Position numbers and translations under genes: made by a program
Notes under the pieces: model-generated
Databases searched by the model: none
Seen by the model: only the letters and a program-made list of their open reading frames with translations
Told to the model about the DNA's origin: nothing
In this document: positions 1 through 9,550 of the stretch, one piece after another
How the letters are laid out: every line of letters begins with the position of its first letter
Numbering within the stretch: position 1 is the stretch's first letter
Assembly: GCA_013002225.1 (NCBI GenBank)
Contig: JABDKL010000063.1
Coordinates: forward strand, 1 to 60,265
Direction of reading: 5' to 3'
Origin: Winogradskyella sp.
GTDB lineage: Bacteria > Bacteroidota > Bacteroidia > Flavobacteriales > Flavobacteriaceae
Length of the DNA: 60,265 nucleotides

Positions 1-44
1 ATTAATTGCAGTTTTATCTAAAACTAAACTTTCATCAATCTATT

Positions 45-2513
45 ATGAACTTACGTTCAGTACTTTATTTATTATTTAGCTTAACCAGCATCCTTGCAGT
101 TTCGCAAGAGAATAACGCAATAAAACAAGATAAAAAAACACTCAATATTGAACGTGCTACAGCGGCACCAAAAATTGATGGCGTTTTAGATGATCTAGCT
201 TGGAAAAATGCAAACATTGCCACTGGATTTATCCAATTTAAACCAGATATAGGAAACGTATTACCGAGAGAACAACGAACTGAAGTTAAAATGGCATATG
301 ATAACGAGGCAATTTATGTTGCTGCCTATTTGTATGATGATCCATCTAAAATAATGACTCAGTTTACGTCTCGAGATAATTTTGGACAAAACGATTTCTT
401 TGCTGTTGTTTTAAATCCCAACAATGACGCCCAGAATGACACTCAGTTTTTTGTTTTTAGTTCTGGCCAACAAGCTGATGCCATAGCAAATCCGACAATT
501 GGTGAAGATTTTAGTTGGAATGCCGTATGGGAGAGTGCCGTAAAACATATGGATGATGGTTGGGTGGTAGAAATAAAATTACCGTATCGAACATTACGCT
601 TTACTGATCAGGAGGCACCGACCTGGGGATTACAATTTCACCGACAATTTAGAAGAGAAAGATCTCAATATACTTGGAATCCCATTGATCCCACACAAGG
701 AAATATAGGCCTTTACCATGGTGAACTCAAAGGACTGCAAAATATTAAACCACCGGTTAGACTTAATTTGTATCCTTTTACTACGGGGATTGTAAATAGT
801 TTTGATGGCGAAACTGAAACCGATCTGACCTTTGGCTTGGATTTAAAATATGGAATAACAGATAATTTTACATTAGACGCCACCTTAGTGCCGGATTTTA
901 GCCAGGCAGGTTTTGATAATGTAACGCTCAATTTAGGACCATTTGAACAAACGTTCTCAGAGCAACGTCAATTCTTTACTGAAGGTGTAGAATTATTCTC
1001 TAAAGGTAACTTATTCTTTTCGAGACGAATTGGAAATGCGCCCAGCGGCCAGTTGTCATTAACCGCAGAAGAATCTGCGAATGTGCCAAAAAATGTAAAA
1101 GTGCTTAATGCATTAAAAGTATCTGGAAGAACCAAATCTGGTCTTGGAATCGGTATTTTTAACGCAATTACAGAAAGAACGGTGGCTACAATCACCAACA
1201 CCACAACTGGTGAGCAACGCGATGAAGTTGTTGAGCCATTTGCTAATTATAATATTTTTGTGGTAGACCAACAGTTTAATGGCAACTCCTCTATTAGTTT
1301 GATAAATACAAATGTGACCAGAGAAGGTAGTTTTAGAGACGGGAATGCTACAGCGTTAGTATCTAGCATTCAAAATAAGCGCAATACTTACAGAATTATT
1401 GGTCAAGCAAAAATGAGTAATGTTAATTATCAGTTTGATGATATAGAAACAGGCTATAGCACCTTTTTTTATATTGGAAAGGCGCACGGAAATTTCAGGT
1501 ATAGTTTTGACCACAGTTTTGCAGATACAAAATTCGACATTAACGATCTGGGCTTAAACTTTAGAAATAACTTCAATAATTTTGGTGCAGATGTATCTTA
1601 CCAAATTTTTGAACCTCAAGGAAATTTAAACAATTACAGAATTAACGCATTTGTTAATTACAGAAATTTAGCAAAGCCTGGTGCATTAGGTACATTTACA
1701 GGCACAAATTTTGGTGCAAGTTACAATGCTCAAACCAAGACTCTAAACAGTTATGGCTTTAGATTAAATATAGAACCAGGCAAACAATATGATTATTTTG
1801 AATCTAGAGACGGAAGACCCTTTATCTTTGAAAATGTGGTAAGCTTTGGCGGACGCTATTCATCTAACTATAATAAAAAGTTTGCTTTCGATATTAGACT
1901 CGACCCATTTTTCTTAGTTGAAGAAGGAAGAGATTTATCGGGCTACAATTTTAATTTTAGACCAAGAGTACGACCAAACGATAAATTACTTCTAGTTTAT
2001 AGTTTTGATTTTAGAAGAGCCAACGGACAGAGAGGCTACGCTGCGTTCGTAGATGATCAGCCCATTTTCGGTGAGCGCAACAGACAAACGTTGACAAATA
2101 CAATTTCTGCAAATTACACTTTCGACCCATTTAATACACTTGCTCTAACTTTTAGACATTATTGGGATACAGTAGATTATGACGATGATCTATTTACACT
2201 ATTAGATAATGGTCGGTTAACAACCGATTCAGGCTATAATGTTAATAATATTGGTGGTAGTCCAAATATAAATTTTAGCACATGGAATATTGATTTAAGT
2301 TACTCTTGGCAATTTGCACCGGGAAGCTTTTTGACGGCTCTTTACAGAAATCAGTTATTTAACTTCGATACCATGTCTGATGCTAACTACTCCGAAAGTC
2401 TAGATACATTATTCGATCAGCCAATACAACATACTATTTCTGTTCGTGTTCAATATTTTATAGATTTTAATGGGATTAAATCTGTTTTTGGCAGTAACAA
2501 ATCTACATCCTAG
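45..2513 (+). CDS. DUF5916 outer-membrane protein with N-terminal CBM9-like domain
   Basis: The 822-residue product starts with a signal peptide (MNLRSVLYLLF, cleavage probably after the VSQ at about residue 22), so it is exported. Residues about 35-200 look like the CBM9-type carbohydrate-binding fold that opens DUF5916 proteins (APKIDGVLDDLAWKNA near residue 40). The rest is rich in alternating aromatic and polar residues, as in an outer-membrane beta barrel, and ends in a plausible terminal strand (VRVQYFIDFNG). The reading frame is open upstream to a TTG at position 6, but the ATG at 45 places the signal peptide correctly, so I chose it. The family is common in Bacteroidota and has no settled function; binding or uptake of a glycan or peptide is only a guess. 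A short gap separates it from the ABC ATPase downstream. Confidence 0.85.
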   Translation: MNLRSVLYLLFSLTSILAVSQENNAIKQDKKTLNIERATAAPKIDGVLDDLAWKNANIATGFIQFKPDIGNVLPREQRTEVKMAYDNEAIYVAAYLYDDPSKIMTQFTSRDNFGQNDFFAVVLNPNNDAQNDTQFFVFSSGQQADAIANPTIGEDFSWNAVWESAVKHMDDGWVVEIKLPYRTLRFTDQEAPTWGLQFHRQFRRERSQYTWNPIDPTQGNIGLYHGELKGLQNIKPPVRLNLYPFTTGIVNSFDGETETDLTFGLDLKYGITDNFTLDATLVPDFSQAGFDNVTLNLGPFEQTFSEQRQFFTEGVELFSKGNLFFSRRIGNAPSGQLSLTAEESANVPKNVKVLNALKVSGRTKSGLGIGIFNAITERTVATITNTTTGEQRDEVVEPFANYNIFVVDQQFNGNSSISLINTNVTREGSFRDGNATALVSSIQNKRNTYRIIGQAKMSNVNYQFDDIETGYSTFFYIGKAHGNFRYSFDHSFADTKFDINDLGLNFRNNFNNFGADVSYQIFEPQGNLNNYRINAFVNYRNLAKPGALGTFTGTNFGASYNAQTKTLNSYGFRLNIEPGKQYDYFESRDGRPFIFENVVSFGGRYSSNYNKKFAFDIRLDPFFLVEEGRDLSGYNFNFRPRVRPNDKLLLVYSFDFRRANGQRGYAAFVDDQPIFGERNRQTLTNTISANYTFDPFNTLALTFRHYWDTVDYDDDLFTLLDNGRLTTDSGYNVNNIGGSPNINFSTWNIDLSYSWQFAPGSFLTALYRNQLFNFDTMSDANYSESLDTLFDQPIQHTISVRVQYFIDFNGIKSVFGSNKSTS

Positions 2514-2553
2514 AATTGTAGATTAGTACATTAAGTCTTATTTTCACGCTTGT

Positions 2554-3228
2554 ATGAGTAAACCCATAATTATTGCAAACCACATCCAAAAAGCCTATAA
2601 AGATCTTAAGGTTCTAAAAGGTGTGGACTTAACTATATTAGAAAGCGAGATTATTTCTATAGTTGGTGCTTCTGGTGCCGGTAAAACAACCTTGTTACAT
2701 ATCCTGGGTACACTAGATAAACCAGATTATAAAGACCAAACCGAGTTAACCATTAATGGCCAATATATAAAAGGGCTCAATGAAAAAGCCTTAGCAAAAT
2801 TTAGAAATAATAATATCGGTTTTATTTTTCAGTTTCATCAATTACTTCCAGAGTTTACAGCTTTAGAAAATGTATGTATTCCAGCATTTATTAATAACAC
2901 ACCAAAAGTTGAAGCCGAAAATCGCGCAAAGGATCTATTAGATTATTTAGGATTAAAAGATCGCATACATCATAAGCCTAATAGTTTATCTGGTGGAGAA
3001 CAACAGCGGGTTGCTGTTGCCAGAGCACTAATTAATCAGCCCAAAATCGTTTTTGCAGATGAGCCTTCAGGTAATTTAGATAGTGAATCTGCCGAGCAAT
3101 TACATAACCTCTTTTTTAAACTCAGAGATGAGTTTAAACAGACCTTTGTTATTGTAACCCATAATGAAGAATTAGCAGAAATGGCAGACCGAAAATTAAC
3201 AATGGTAGATGGTAAAATTGTTGGATAA
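2554..3228 (+). CDS. lolD: LolD-like ABC transporter ATP-binding protein
   Basis: A complete 224-residue ABC ATPase. Visible motifs are Walker A GASGAGKT (38-45), Q-loop in [12 protein letters not shown] (Q93, the wording typical of LolD), signature LSGGE (145-149), Walker B IVFADE (165-170) and switch His203. By family it would energise a LolCDE/MacB-type permease, most likely the one that releases lipoproteins from the inner membrane. No permease gene lies beside it, which is usual for Bacteroidota lolD. The LolD assignment rests on motif wording and length; a general MacB/FtsE-like exporter ATPase cannot be excluded. It follows the DUF5916 gene by 40 bases and may be co-transcribed. Confidence 0.85.
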   Translation: MSKPIIIANHIQKAYKDLKVLKGVDLTILESEIISIVGASGAGKTTLLHILGTLDKPDYKDQTELTINGQYIKGLNEKALAKFRNNNIGFIFQFHQLLPEFTALENVCIPAFINNTPKVEAENRAKDLLDYLGLKDRIHHKPNSLSGGEQQRVAVARALINQPKIVFADEPSGNLDSESAEQLHNLFFKLRDEFKQTFVIVTHNEELAEMADRKLTMVDGKIVG

Positions 3229-3258
3229 GCCAATAATGACTAAATTTTTTAATCAGAC

Positions 3259-3624
3259 TTATAAGATATCTTGAACAAGATAAATAGCATTTTTATTTAA
3301 ATCTAAAAATCCAAATTCGTGCGTTCCCCAAGCTGTGTTCTTTTTCACCTTTTCTTCTGTAATAGTACCTCTCTCCTCAAATTCTTTAATATAGGGATCT
3401 ATATTTTTAACAAATAACTTTATTACAGAACCATAAACTGGATCATCTTCTGTACCATGATGGAACTGCAAATGAACTTCGTGACCATCACGTTGCAATC
3501 CACAATAATTACTGTCTCCAAATACATAATTAAATCCGGTAAACCTATTATGCCATAAGACGTCTCTTTCAATATCCATAGAAGACAATACTGGAATTAT
3601 AGCTAAAGGAGATGGTGTTGACAT
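3259..3624 (-). CDS. VOC-superfamily (glyoxalase/bleomycin-resistance-like) protein
   Basis: A 121-residue single-domain protein with the layout of VOC-fold proteins: an N-terminal segment around IIPVLSSMDIERDVLWH, a central GHEVHLQFHH strand, and a C-terminal GTHEFGFLDLNKNAIYLVQ strand. Proteins of this size are often annotated as glyoxalase or bleomycin-resistance proteins. Substrate and metal dependence cannot be read from the sequence; resistance is not implied. It faces the lolD gene tail to tail with a 30-base gap that holds no evident hairpin terminator. The 268 bases upstream, to the esterase gene, contain no further gene. Confidence 0.75.
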   Translation of the reverse strand: MSTPSPLAIIPVLSSMDIERDVLWHNRFTGFNYVFGDSNYCGLQRDGHEVHLQFHHGTEDDPVYGSVIKLFVKNIDPYIKEFEERGTITEEKVKKNTAWGTHEFGFLDLNKNAIYLVQDIL

Positions 3625-3843
3625 GATACTTTAAGTTTTTTTGAAAATAAAATTAATTCAAGATACATCATTAGTCCCTTAAAATTAAAATTTATTGTCG
3701 ATTAACATCGGCTATAGCACTCAATAATAAGATGTAAATTTAAGAATTACTGAATCTGATTTGCTATATTAGAACTCAATTGTATTTAAACTAAGTGTTA
3801 ACAATTCATAATATATTCGTTAAAACCTGTACTAATAAATCCA

Positions 3844-3872
3844 TTGCATATTGGCATAATATAGTACTTTCG
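3844..3872 (+). promoter_or_regulatory. candidate Bacteroidota-type promoter for the esterase gene
   Basis: A -33-like TTG at 3844-3846 is followed after 18 bases by TACTTTCG (3865-3872), a one-mismatch version of the -7 element TAnnTTTG. It lies 20 bases before the ATG at 3893. The assignment is by consensus match only. Confidence 0.35.
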
Positions 3873-3892
3873 CCGTACCTAAATTTAAAAGA

Positions 3893-4666
3893 ATGACCTT
3901 GACAGATTTTTCACCTATAATACATGTTATTGAAGAAGCATATGAGATTCCCCACCTTAATGCAACTCGAAAAATTTCAGCTCTATTACCACATAATTAT
4001 TACGAAACAGATAAGCATTACCCAGTTTTATATCTTCAGGACGGTCAGAACCTATTTAACCCATTAGCACCTTACGGAGATTGGGCAATTGACAAATCAA
4101 TGGCAAAATTAGCTAAGGAAGGTCATGGTGACTTAATAATTATAGCGGTTGATCATGGAAATGAAGAACGCATTAACGAGTATCTTCCTTATTTTCATCC
4201 TCGTTTTGGTCAAGGAAAAGGTAATTTTTATATTCAATTTATGATTGAAAAACTAATTCCTTACATCAATAAAAAATTTAGAACTTTAACCGATTTTGAA
4301 AATACTGGTATTGGCGGTAGCTCAATGGGTGGCTTAATTAGTCTGCATGCAGGATTGAAAAATCCTAAGGTATTTGGTAAAATGATGATTTTCTCTCCAA
4401 GTCTTTGGATTAGTAAAACAATTTTTAACCATACAGAAACCTTTAAACCTTTAGAGGAGTCTAAGATTTATCTTTATGCTGGCGGTAAAGAAAGTATTGA
4501 GCACCTTCCTAATGCTAATAAATTAGGAAGTATCATAAAGGAAAAAATGGTAAAAGGTTATCATATCGATTTTCATTTTTCTATTAATCAACATGGAAGT
4601 CACTCAGAAGTCCACTGGCGCGAAGAGTTCCCTAAAGCTGTAAAATGGCTTTATTTTAATTCATAA
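3893..4666 (+). CDS. alpha/beta-hydrolase, putative esterase (esterase D / enterochelin-esterase type)
   Basis: The 257-residue protein has an alpha/beta-hydrolase core: PVLYLQDGQNLF near residue 44, the nucleophile elbow GGSSMGG with Ser144, and a C-terminal HSEVHW segment whose His241 is the likely catalytic base. There is no signal peptide, so it is cytoplasmic. The family includes S-formylglutathione hydrolases and siderophore esterases; the true substrate is unknown. Only three bases separate it from the aminopeptidase gene downstream, so the two are probably one transcript. A second esterase of this superfamily starts the facing minus-strand operon (11803-12507). Together with the intervening ligases this suggests that ester or amide chemistry on one product is shared by the whole island. 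Confidence 0.8.
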   Translation: MTLTDFSPIIHVIEEAYEIPHLNATRKISALLPHNYYETDKHYPVLYLQDGQNLFNPLAPYGDWAIDKSMAKLAKEGHGDLIIIAVDHGNEERINEYLPYFHPRFGQGKGNFYIQFMIEKLIPYINKKFRTLTDFENTGIGGSSMGGLISLHAGLKNPKVFGKMMIFSPSLWISKTIFNHTETFKPLEESKIYLYAGGKESIEHLPNANKLGSIIKEKMVKGYHIDFHFSINQHGSHSEVHWREEFPKAVKWLYFNS

Positions 4667-4669
4667 ATC

Positions 4670-6082
4670 ATGGTTTATAACTATAAAAATACATTAGATA
4701 CATCAAAAGATTATATTTTGCCTTGCAGAAAGGATCAACTAGAGGATGTAAAGTCGTTTTTACCTATTGAAAACCCAGATTTTGATGGTAGTTTTTCAAC
4801 CTATCAATTACTTTATGGTAAAGGCGGTAATCGCATTTATTTGTTAGGTATAGGTGAAGACAAGCATAGTGCCCAAATTGAAGCAGCCTTCAGAAAACTC
4901 TGCTTTGATACTAAAAAGTATTGGGGTAAATCCATGCAGGTTTATGCAAATGACTTAAGTAAAGATGAAGTCAGAAAAGCCGTTATAGGATTAGAAATGG
5001 CTCATTATACAATAGGTGAATTTAGATCAAAAAAAGAGAAACAAACCAAACTGTCTGTAACATTCACATCTACCTCTTCATTAAAGATAATATTAGACGA
5101 AGGCAAGTACACAGGTGAAACAATTAATAAAATAAAGGCACTCGTCGATGCCCCTCCTAATATTAAGACGCCAGAATTTTTAGGTAAATGGGCTCAAAAA
5201 TCTGCAGAATCGGCTAAATATAAATGTACCGTTTTAAAACCTGCTGAACTTAAAAAACAAGGATTCGAAGCTGTATTATCGGTTGGCAAGGGCAGTATAA
5301 ACAAACCTGTTGTTATCATTAATGAATACAAGGGTAATAAAAATAAAAAAATAGATGTGTGTCTTGTAGGTAAAGGCATCACATTTGACTCTGGCGGATT
5401 ATCTATTAAACCTTCTACAAACCTTCACTATATGAAAAGTGATATGGGAGGTGCTGCGGTTGTATTAGGTGTTGTAGAATTAATTGCTAAATTAAAATTA
5501 AATATCAATGTTACTGGTATTGTCTGTTCTGCAGAAAATGCGGTAGATGCAGAAAGCTACAGACCTGGAGATGTAATTAATTCTTATTCTGGTAAGACCA
5601 TCGAAATTATTGATACAGATGCAGAAGGTCGTTTAGTACTAGCAGATGGCCTAAGCTATGCAGTAAAAAACATTAAGCCTGAGTATCTTATTGATCTGGC
5701 AACCTTAACTGGTAGTGTAGTGAGAACATTAGGGTATCATGCAGCAGGGATGTTTACAAACAATGCTGACCTGGCAGAGACTACGTCTAAAATTGGTTAT
5801 AAAGTGCATGAGCGTGTATGGCAATTGCCAATGTTTGAAGATTATGAGAGTGATTTACACAGTGATGTTGCTGACATTAGAAACTTTAGTGGCAATCCGC
5901 TTGCAGGAGCAACCAATGCTGCAAAATTCTTAGAGGCATTTACTGAAGACCATGACAAATGGATGCACCTAGACATTGCAGGAGTTTCTTTTGGGTCATC
6001 TTCTTATGCTAAGATGAAAAGCGCTTCAGGTTATGGCATACAGCTTATTACAGAATTAATTAAAGAAAAGACCTTAAAATAA
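4670..6082 (+). CDS. pepA: leucyl aminopeptidase (M17 family)
   Basis: A 470-residue M17 metallopeptidase with all expected ligands: K235 and D240 in GKGITFDSGG, catalytic K247, D258, then D317, E319 and R321 in DTDAEGRL (the usual Asn of NTDAEGR is Asp here). The N-terminal third (1-150) is the divergent regulatory domain. These enzymes remove N-terminal residues from peptides using two divalent metals; M17 relatives also cleave Cys-Gly bonds. It sits between an esterase (3 bases upstream) and an ATP-grasp ligase, and opposite a ligase operon, so it may process or recycle a peptide made there. That is inference; a general housekeeping peptidase role is equally compatible. Confidence 0.9.
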   Translation: MVYNYKNTLDTSKDYILPCRKDQLEDVKSFLPIENPDFDGSFSTYQLLYGKGGNRIYLLGIGEDKHSAQIEAAFRKLCFDTKKYWGKSMQVYANDLSKDEVRKAVIGLEMAHYTIGEFRSKKEKQTKLSVTFTSTSSLKIILDEGKYTGETINKIKALVDAPPNIKTPEFLGKWAQKSAESAKYKCTVLKPAELKKQGFEAVLSVGKGSINKPVVIINEYKGNKNKKIDVCLVGKGITFDSGGLSIKPSTNLHYMKSDMGGAAVVLGVVELIAKLKLNINVTGIVCSAENAVDAESYRPGDVINSYSGKTIEIIDTDAEGRLVLADGLSYAVKNIKPEYLIDLATLTGSVVRTLGYHAAGMFTNNADLAETTSKIGYKVHERVWQLPMFEDYESDLHSDVADIRNFSGNPLAGATNAAKFLEAFTEDHDKWMHLDIAGVSFGSSSYAKMKSASGYGIQLITELIKEKTLK

Positions 6083-6228
6083 TTCTGAGTTTTGTAAATT
6101 GAAATAGCAAAAGCTTTACTAAAAAAACTAGTGCTATATTATAATACAGTTTAAAACACACAGTAATTAACTTTTTTAGTTTTTGAGTGTATAAGCTTGT
6201 CGTTATATTCATTTTAACAAGACTATCC

Positions 6229-7428
6229 ATGGCTAAACAACCTCTTAACTTCCTCTGTATTTGCACCTATTTTAAAGGTGTAGATTTTCTAAAAAGCTGT
6301 AAGGCAGAAGGCAATAATGTTTATTTGCTAACAAAAAAAACACTGGAACACGAAGCTTGGCCTTGGGATAGTATCACAGATACCTTTTATATAGAGAACT
6401 GGAATCAGCACGATGTAACTAAAGGGATCGCATATAAATTTAGAACCATAAAGTTTGACCGATTTGTCGCATTAGATGATTTTGATGTGGAAAAAGTTGC
6501 CCTATTAAGAGAACACTTTAGAAGCCCAGGGATGGGAAGAACTACAGCGCATTATTTTAGAGACAAACTTGCAATGCGTGCTAAGGCTAAAATTGAAGGT
6601 GTCAATGTACCCGAGTTTACAAACCTATTTCACAATGATGATATTAACAATTATGCAGATCGTGTTGGCCCTCCTTGGCTTATAAAACCACGAATGGAGG
6701 CCTCTGCAACCGGTATTAAAAAAATACAGAATAAGGAGGAGTTGTGGCAGGTTATCAATGATTTGGGAGATGAAAGAGATAATTACCTTATAGAAAAATT
6801 TGCTCCAGGTGATGTTTATCATGTCGATGGCTTAAATGTAGATGGCAAAGTTGTTTTCGCCAGAGTAAGTAAATATTTGGACACCCCCTTTGAAGTCGCG
6901 CATAGTGGAGGCATATTTAGATCTGCAAGTTGTAAGGTTGGATCTCAAGTAGAAAAAAGTTTGCAAAAAATGAATGCAGACGTTATGAAGGCCTTTGGTA
7001 TGCAGTTTGGTGCTTCTCACACTGAATTTATACAATCTAAAGCTACAGGAGAGTTGTTTTTTTTAGAAACGTCTTCTCGAGTGGGTGGCGCAAATTTGGC
7101 AGAAATGGTATATTATGCTTCAGGAATTAATTTATGGAAGGAATGGGCAAAAATTGAAGCTGCCAATCTAAGAAGTGAAGTTTACAAACTGCCAAAAGAA
7201 CAAAATAAATACGCAGGAATTGTCGTATCCTTAAGCCGATATGAGCATCCTGACACCTCAAACTTTAAAGATAAAGAAATTGTGTGGAGAATGAATAAAC
7301 CTTGGCATATTGGTTTAATTGTGATATCAGAATCGAGCGACCGTGTTTTAGAACTGTTAAAGTCTTATACCCAACGAATTTCTGAAGAGTTTCACGCAAG
7401 TTTGCCAGCGCCAGATAAATCGCTATAA
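6229..7428 (+). CDS. ATP-grasp carboxylate-amine ligase
   Basis: The 399-residue protein reads as an ATP-grasp enzyme. A short central segment (RDKLAMRAKAKIEGVNVPEF) precedes the nucleotide-binding lysine strands WLIKPRMEASATGI and YLIEKFAPGDVYHVDG. The Mg-binding site is FFLETSSRVGGANL. This wording resembles the carnosine-synthase and L-amino-acid-ligase branch, which joins amino acids or carboxylates through acyl phosphates. The frame is open from a GTG at 6187, but the ATG at 6229 gives a normal beta-strand start (KQPLNFLCICTY). It lies 146 bases after the aminopeptidase gene and converges on a minus-strand operon with a second ATP-grasp ligase, so it probably belongs to the same product pathway. 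The substrate is unknown. Confidence 0.8.
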   Translation: MAKQPLNFLCICTYFKGVDFLKSCKAEGNNVYLLTKKTLEHEAWPWDSITDTFYIENWNQHDVTKGIAYKFRTIKFDRFVALDDFDVEKVALLREHFRSPGMGRTTAHYFRDKLAMRAKAKIEGVNVPEFTNLFHNDDINNYADRVGPPWLIKPRMEASATGIKKIQNKEELWQVINDLGDERDNYLIEKFAPGDVYHVDGLNVDGKVVFARVSKYLDTPFEVAHSGGIFRSASCKVGSQVEKSLQKMNADVMKAFGMQFGASHTEFIQSKATGELFFLETSSRVGGANLAEMVYYASGINLWKEWAKIEAANLRSEVYKLPKEQNKYAGIVVSLSRYEHPDTSNFKDKEIVWRMNKPWHIGLIVISESSDRVLELLKSYTQRISEEFHASLPAPDKSL

Positions 7429-7505
7429 TTAAACTTCTATATTAAACCCAGCCTATTGATGTTTAAACAACATTTTTAGTAGAGAAGTGTGAAGTTATAC
7501 GCTAA

Positions 7506-8708
7506 TTACATTTCAAAATAGCCTGTACTTCCACCAACCCAGGTTTTGTCCTTATTATATTTAACACCTACCATTTCGCCTTTACTCAAACGCACTAGGT
7601 TGCTAACAATTTCAGTTTTTTGTGTCTTAGAATTGTGAAGTAGCATCATTCTAATTTCGCACTTCGCCGGCACATCCATCGTTTCAATAACAGGAGCATA
7701 AGTCACTTTTTCTTGCAATAAAAAATTAGATTTATTTTCAATGGCGTTGATCATGGATTTTGTAACATGAATCTGCACACCTGATCCTGCAAATGAATAC
7801 AACGGTTTTAATACATAATTCTCTAAATCGTCCGGAATTTTCTCTATTTGATCTAAATAAAAAGATTTGGGCACATAATCACCTTTTAATAAAGGCATTG
7901 TATATTTACTAATTCTATAGAACCAATTAGGATGCCCTATCCACTCTGCATCAATTTCATCTAAAAAATCAAACTCTCTTTGTAAGTCGTTACGTTGGTA
8001 CAATTCATCAAAAATTATTCTATTATAAATTTTTAAGACTTCGACCTGTTGCCCTTCATTATCTATATAATAGAGTTTCTTTCCTTTCTTTTTTAATTTA
8101 GAAATACACAACACTTTTATTCCAAGTTGCGCTGCAGTAGCATAAAAATCTATAGCAGTCGCCTGTAAGTCTGGTTCTATCTCTAAAAGTATGACTTGCT
8201 TAGGGTTTGTATTACCAACAATCTCCTCACGTAACAAATCGATATATTCTTGATTGGATATTCCGCTTGAATGTTGCGATAAATGATCTGGAATTGCCTC
8301 TCCGAAATGCGCCTTATACTTTTTACCCAATAAATCTTGAAACAAATACAAGGACGGAAATCCCTGTAGTTCAATTAATTTAGGGATTAACTCACCGTCT
8401 TTATCTTCGCAAACACCAAAATCTAATTGGATAAATTTTGAGCAATCATCTTCGTTGGGCACAATCGTACTCTTATCGAAAAAAGCTCCTTCCGTTAAAG
8501 ATTTAAAATTAGGCTTATTAATTACAGCCATAATATCTTCGCAAGCTTCTACTAGTTTATGCTTTAGTTTTTTAGGGATAAAAATTGGCGTCTCTGCAAT
8601 TTTGAAATTTACCTTACAATTAAAAGTACTATTGATATCTTTTAAGAATTCCAGGTATTTTTCTTCAGAAAAATTAGCGTTGAAGAATTGTCGATACTTG
8701 TTTATCAT
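7506..8708 (-). CDS. uncharacterised protein, probable glutathionylspermidine-synthase-like ATP-grasp ligase
   Basis: This 400-residue product has no family I can name firmly. Residues 109-121 (PKLIELQGFPSLY) resemble the substrate-domain motif of glutathionylspermidine-synthase-like and circularly permuted ATP-grasp proteins. The C-terminal third has an ATP-grasp pattern: YVLKPLYSFAGSGV (K301), FLLQEKV (E333), CEIRMML (E351, R353), then VSNLVRLS and TWVGGSTGYF. I infer a third amide ligase. It is the last gene of the five-gene minus-strand operon, starting six bases after the amidotransferase stop codon, and such tight coupling supports a shared pathway. What would settle it is a profile search against permuted ATP-grasp families. 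The intergenic stretch to the convergent gene (7429-7505) shows no clear terminator. Confidence 0.6.
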   Translation of the reverse strand: MINKYRQFFNANFSEEKYLEFLKDINSTFNCKVNFKIAETPIFIPKKLKHKLVEACEDIMAVINKPNFKSLTEGAFFDKSTIVPNEDDCSKFIQLDFGVCEDKDGELIPKLIELQGFPSLYLFQDLLGKKYKAHFGEAIPDHLSQHSSGISNQEYIDLLREEIVGNTNPKQVILLEIEPDLQATAIDFYATAAQLGIKVLCISKLKKKGKKLYYIDNEGQQVEVLKIYNRIIFDELYQRNDLQREFDFLDEIDAEWIGHPNWFYRISKYTMPLLKGDYVPKSFYLDQIEKIPDDLENYVLKPLYSFAGSGVQIHVTKSMINAIENKSNFLLQEKVTYAPVIETMDVPAKCEIRMMLLHNSKTQKTEIVSNLVRLSKGEMVGVKYNKDKTWVGGSTGYFEM

Positions 8709-8714
8709 TATTAT

Positions 8715-9533
8715 TTATGATAATATGGGTTGCCGAATTTGTTTGATAGCATTTTGTATGAATTTTGGCAGAATTGTTTTATAGGTCATGGTTAGTTTAT
8801 CTGGATCATCCACCCTATCCATCATCTGATTATATTTAGCTTCGCCAAAGCTTTCAATTACAATTTTCTTATTGGCTTCGAGTTTAAAGAATGCTTCCAT
8901 ACTCACTGGCTCTGCTTCTGGATGAAATTGTGTACCTACAAACTCTTCAGAAAAACGAACTGCCATTATAGCTCTTTCTAATTCTACATGCGTACGAATC
9001 TTTTCCAAGCTTAAAATTTTTGCGCCATGCTTTTTAAATACCGTAAGACGAGGCTGCACTAATTGCCAGTCTCTAGAGTCTACGGCATAGAAAGGATCAT
9101 TTAAATCCTGCAAAATTAGATCGTTGTGGCCTTTCTTAGTTTTATGTACTCTTAATATACCAAATGAGGTGCTTTTTCTTTTCTTAATTTCTCCTAACTG
9201 AAAGTAATCACAAATAACTTGAAATGAATAGCAAATAAAAAAAACATGTTTTTTTTGTTCCGTTGCCAATTTATTATAATCCCAAAGCTGTTGCATTAAT
9301 TGTAAATACGGTTTTCTCCAGGCTTCCTGTTCTAAAGGGCTTCCAGGACCTCCACTAGTTATATAAATGTCATATGACGTATCTGGAATTTCTCCTTTGG
9401 CTCTAACATCAAATATTCTGTAAGCCACATCTAGATGAAAGGTACCAACGATTTCTTCGATACAACGAAGACCTTGATTAGGTACACCATTGTTCATATC
9501 TAAAATGGCAAGAGTTACTTTATTATTTATCAT
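8715..9533 (-). CDS. class-I glutamine amidotransferase-like protein
   Basis: A 272-residue GATase1-fold protein. It has an oxyanion strand (DIYITSGGPGSP, 55-66), a nucleophile elbow FFICYSFQ with Cys101 in place of the usual GxCxGxQ wording, and FHPEA with His204 and Glu206, so the Cys-His-Glu triad is complete. Such domains release ammonia from glutamine, or act as gamma-glutamyl hydrolases and peptidases. No synthase domain is fused. In this operon it could supply ammonia to, or hydrolyse gamma-glutamyl products of, the adjacent YbdK-type ligase and ATP-grasp enzymes. It starts 17 bases after the ligase stop codon and ends six bases before the next gene. Confidence 0.8.
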   Translation of the reverse strand: MINNKVTLAILDMNNGVPNQGLRCIEEIVGTFHLDVAYRIFDVRAKGEIPDTSYDIYITSGGPGSPLEQEAWRKPYLQLMQQLWDYNKLATEQKKHVFFICYSFQVICDYFQLGEIKKRKSTSFGILRVHKTKKGHNDLILQDLNDPFYAVDSRDWQLVQPRLTVFKKHGAKILSLEKIRTHVELERAIMAVRFSEEFVGTQFHPEAEPVSMEAFFKLEANKKIVIESFGEAKYNQMMDRVDDPDKLTMTYKTILPKFIQNAIKQIRQPILS

Positions 9534-9550
9534 TATTATATGTAGGTCTG

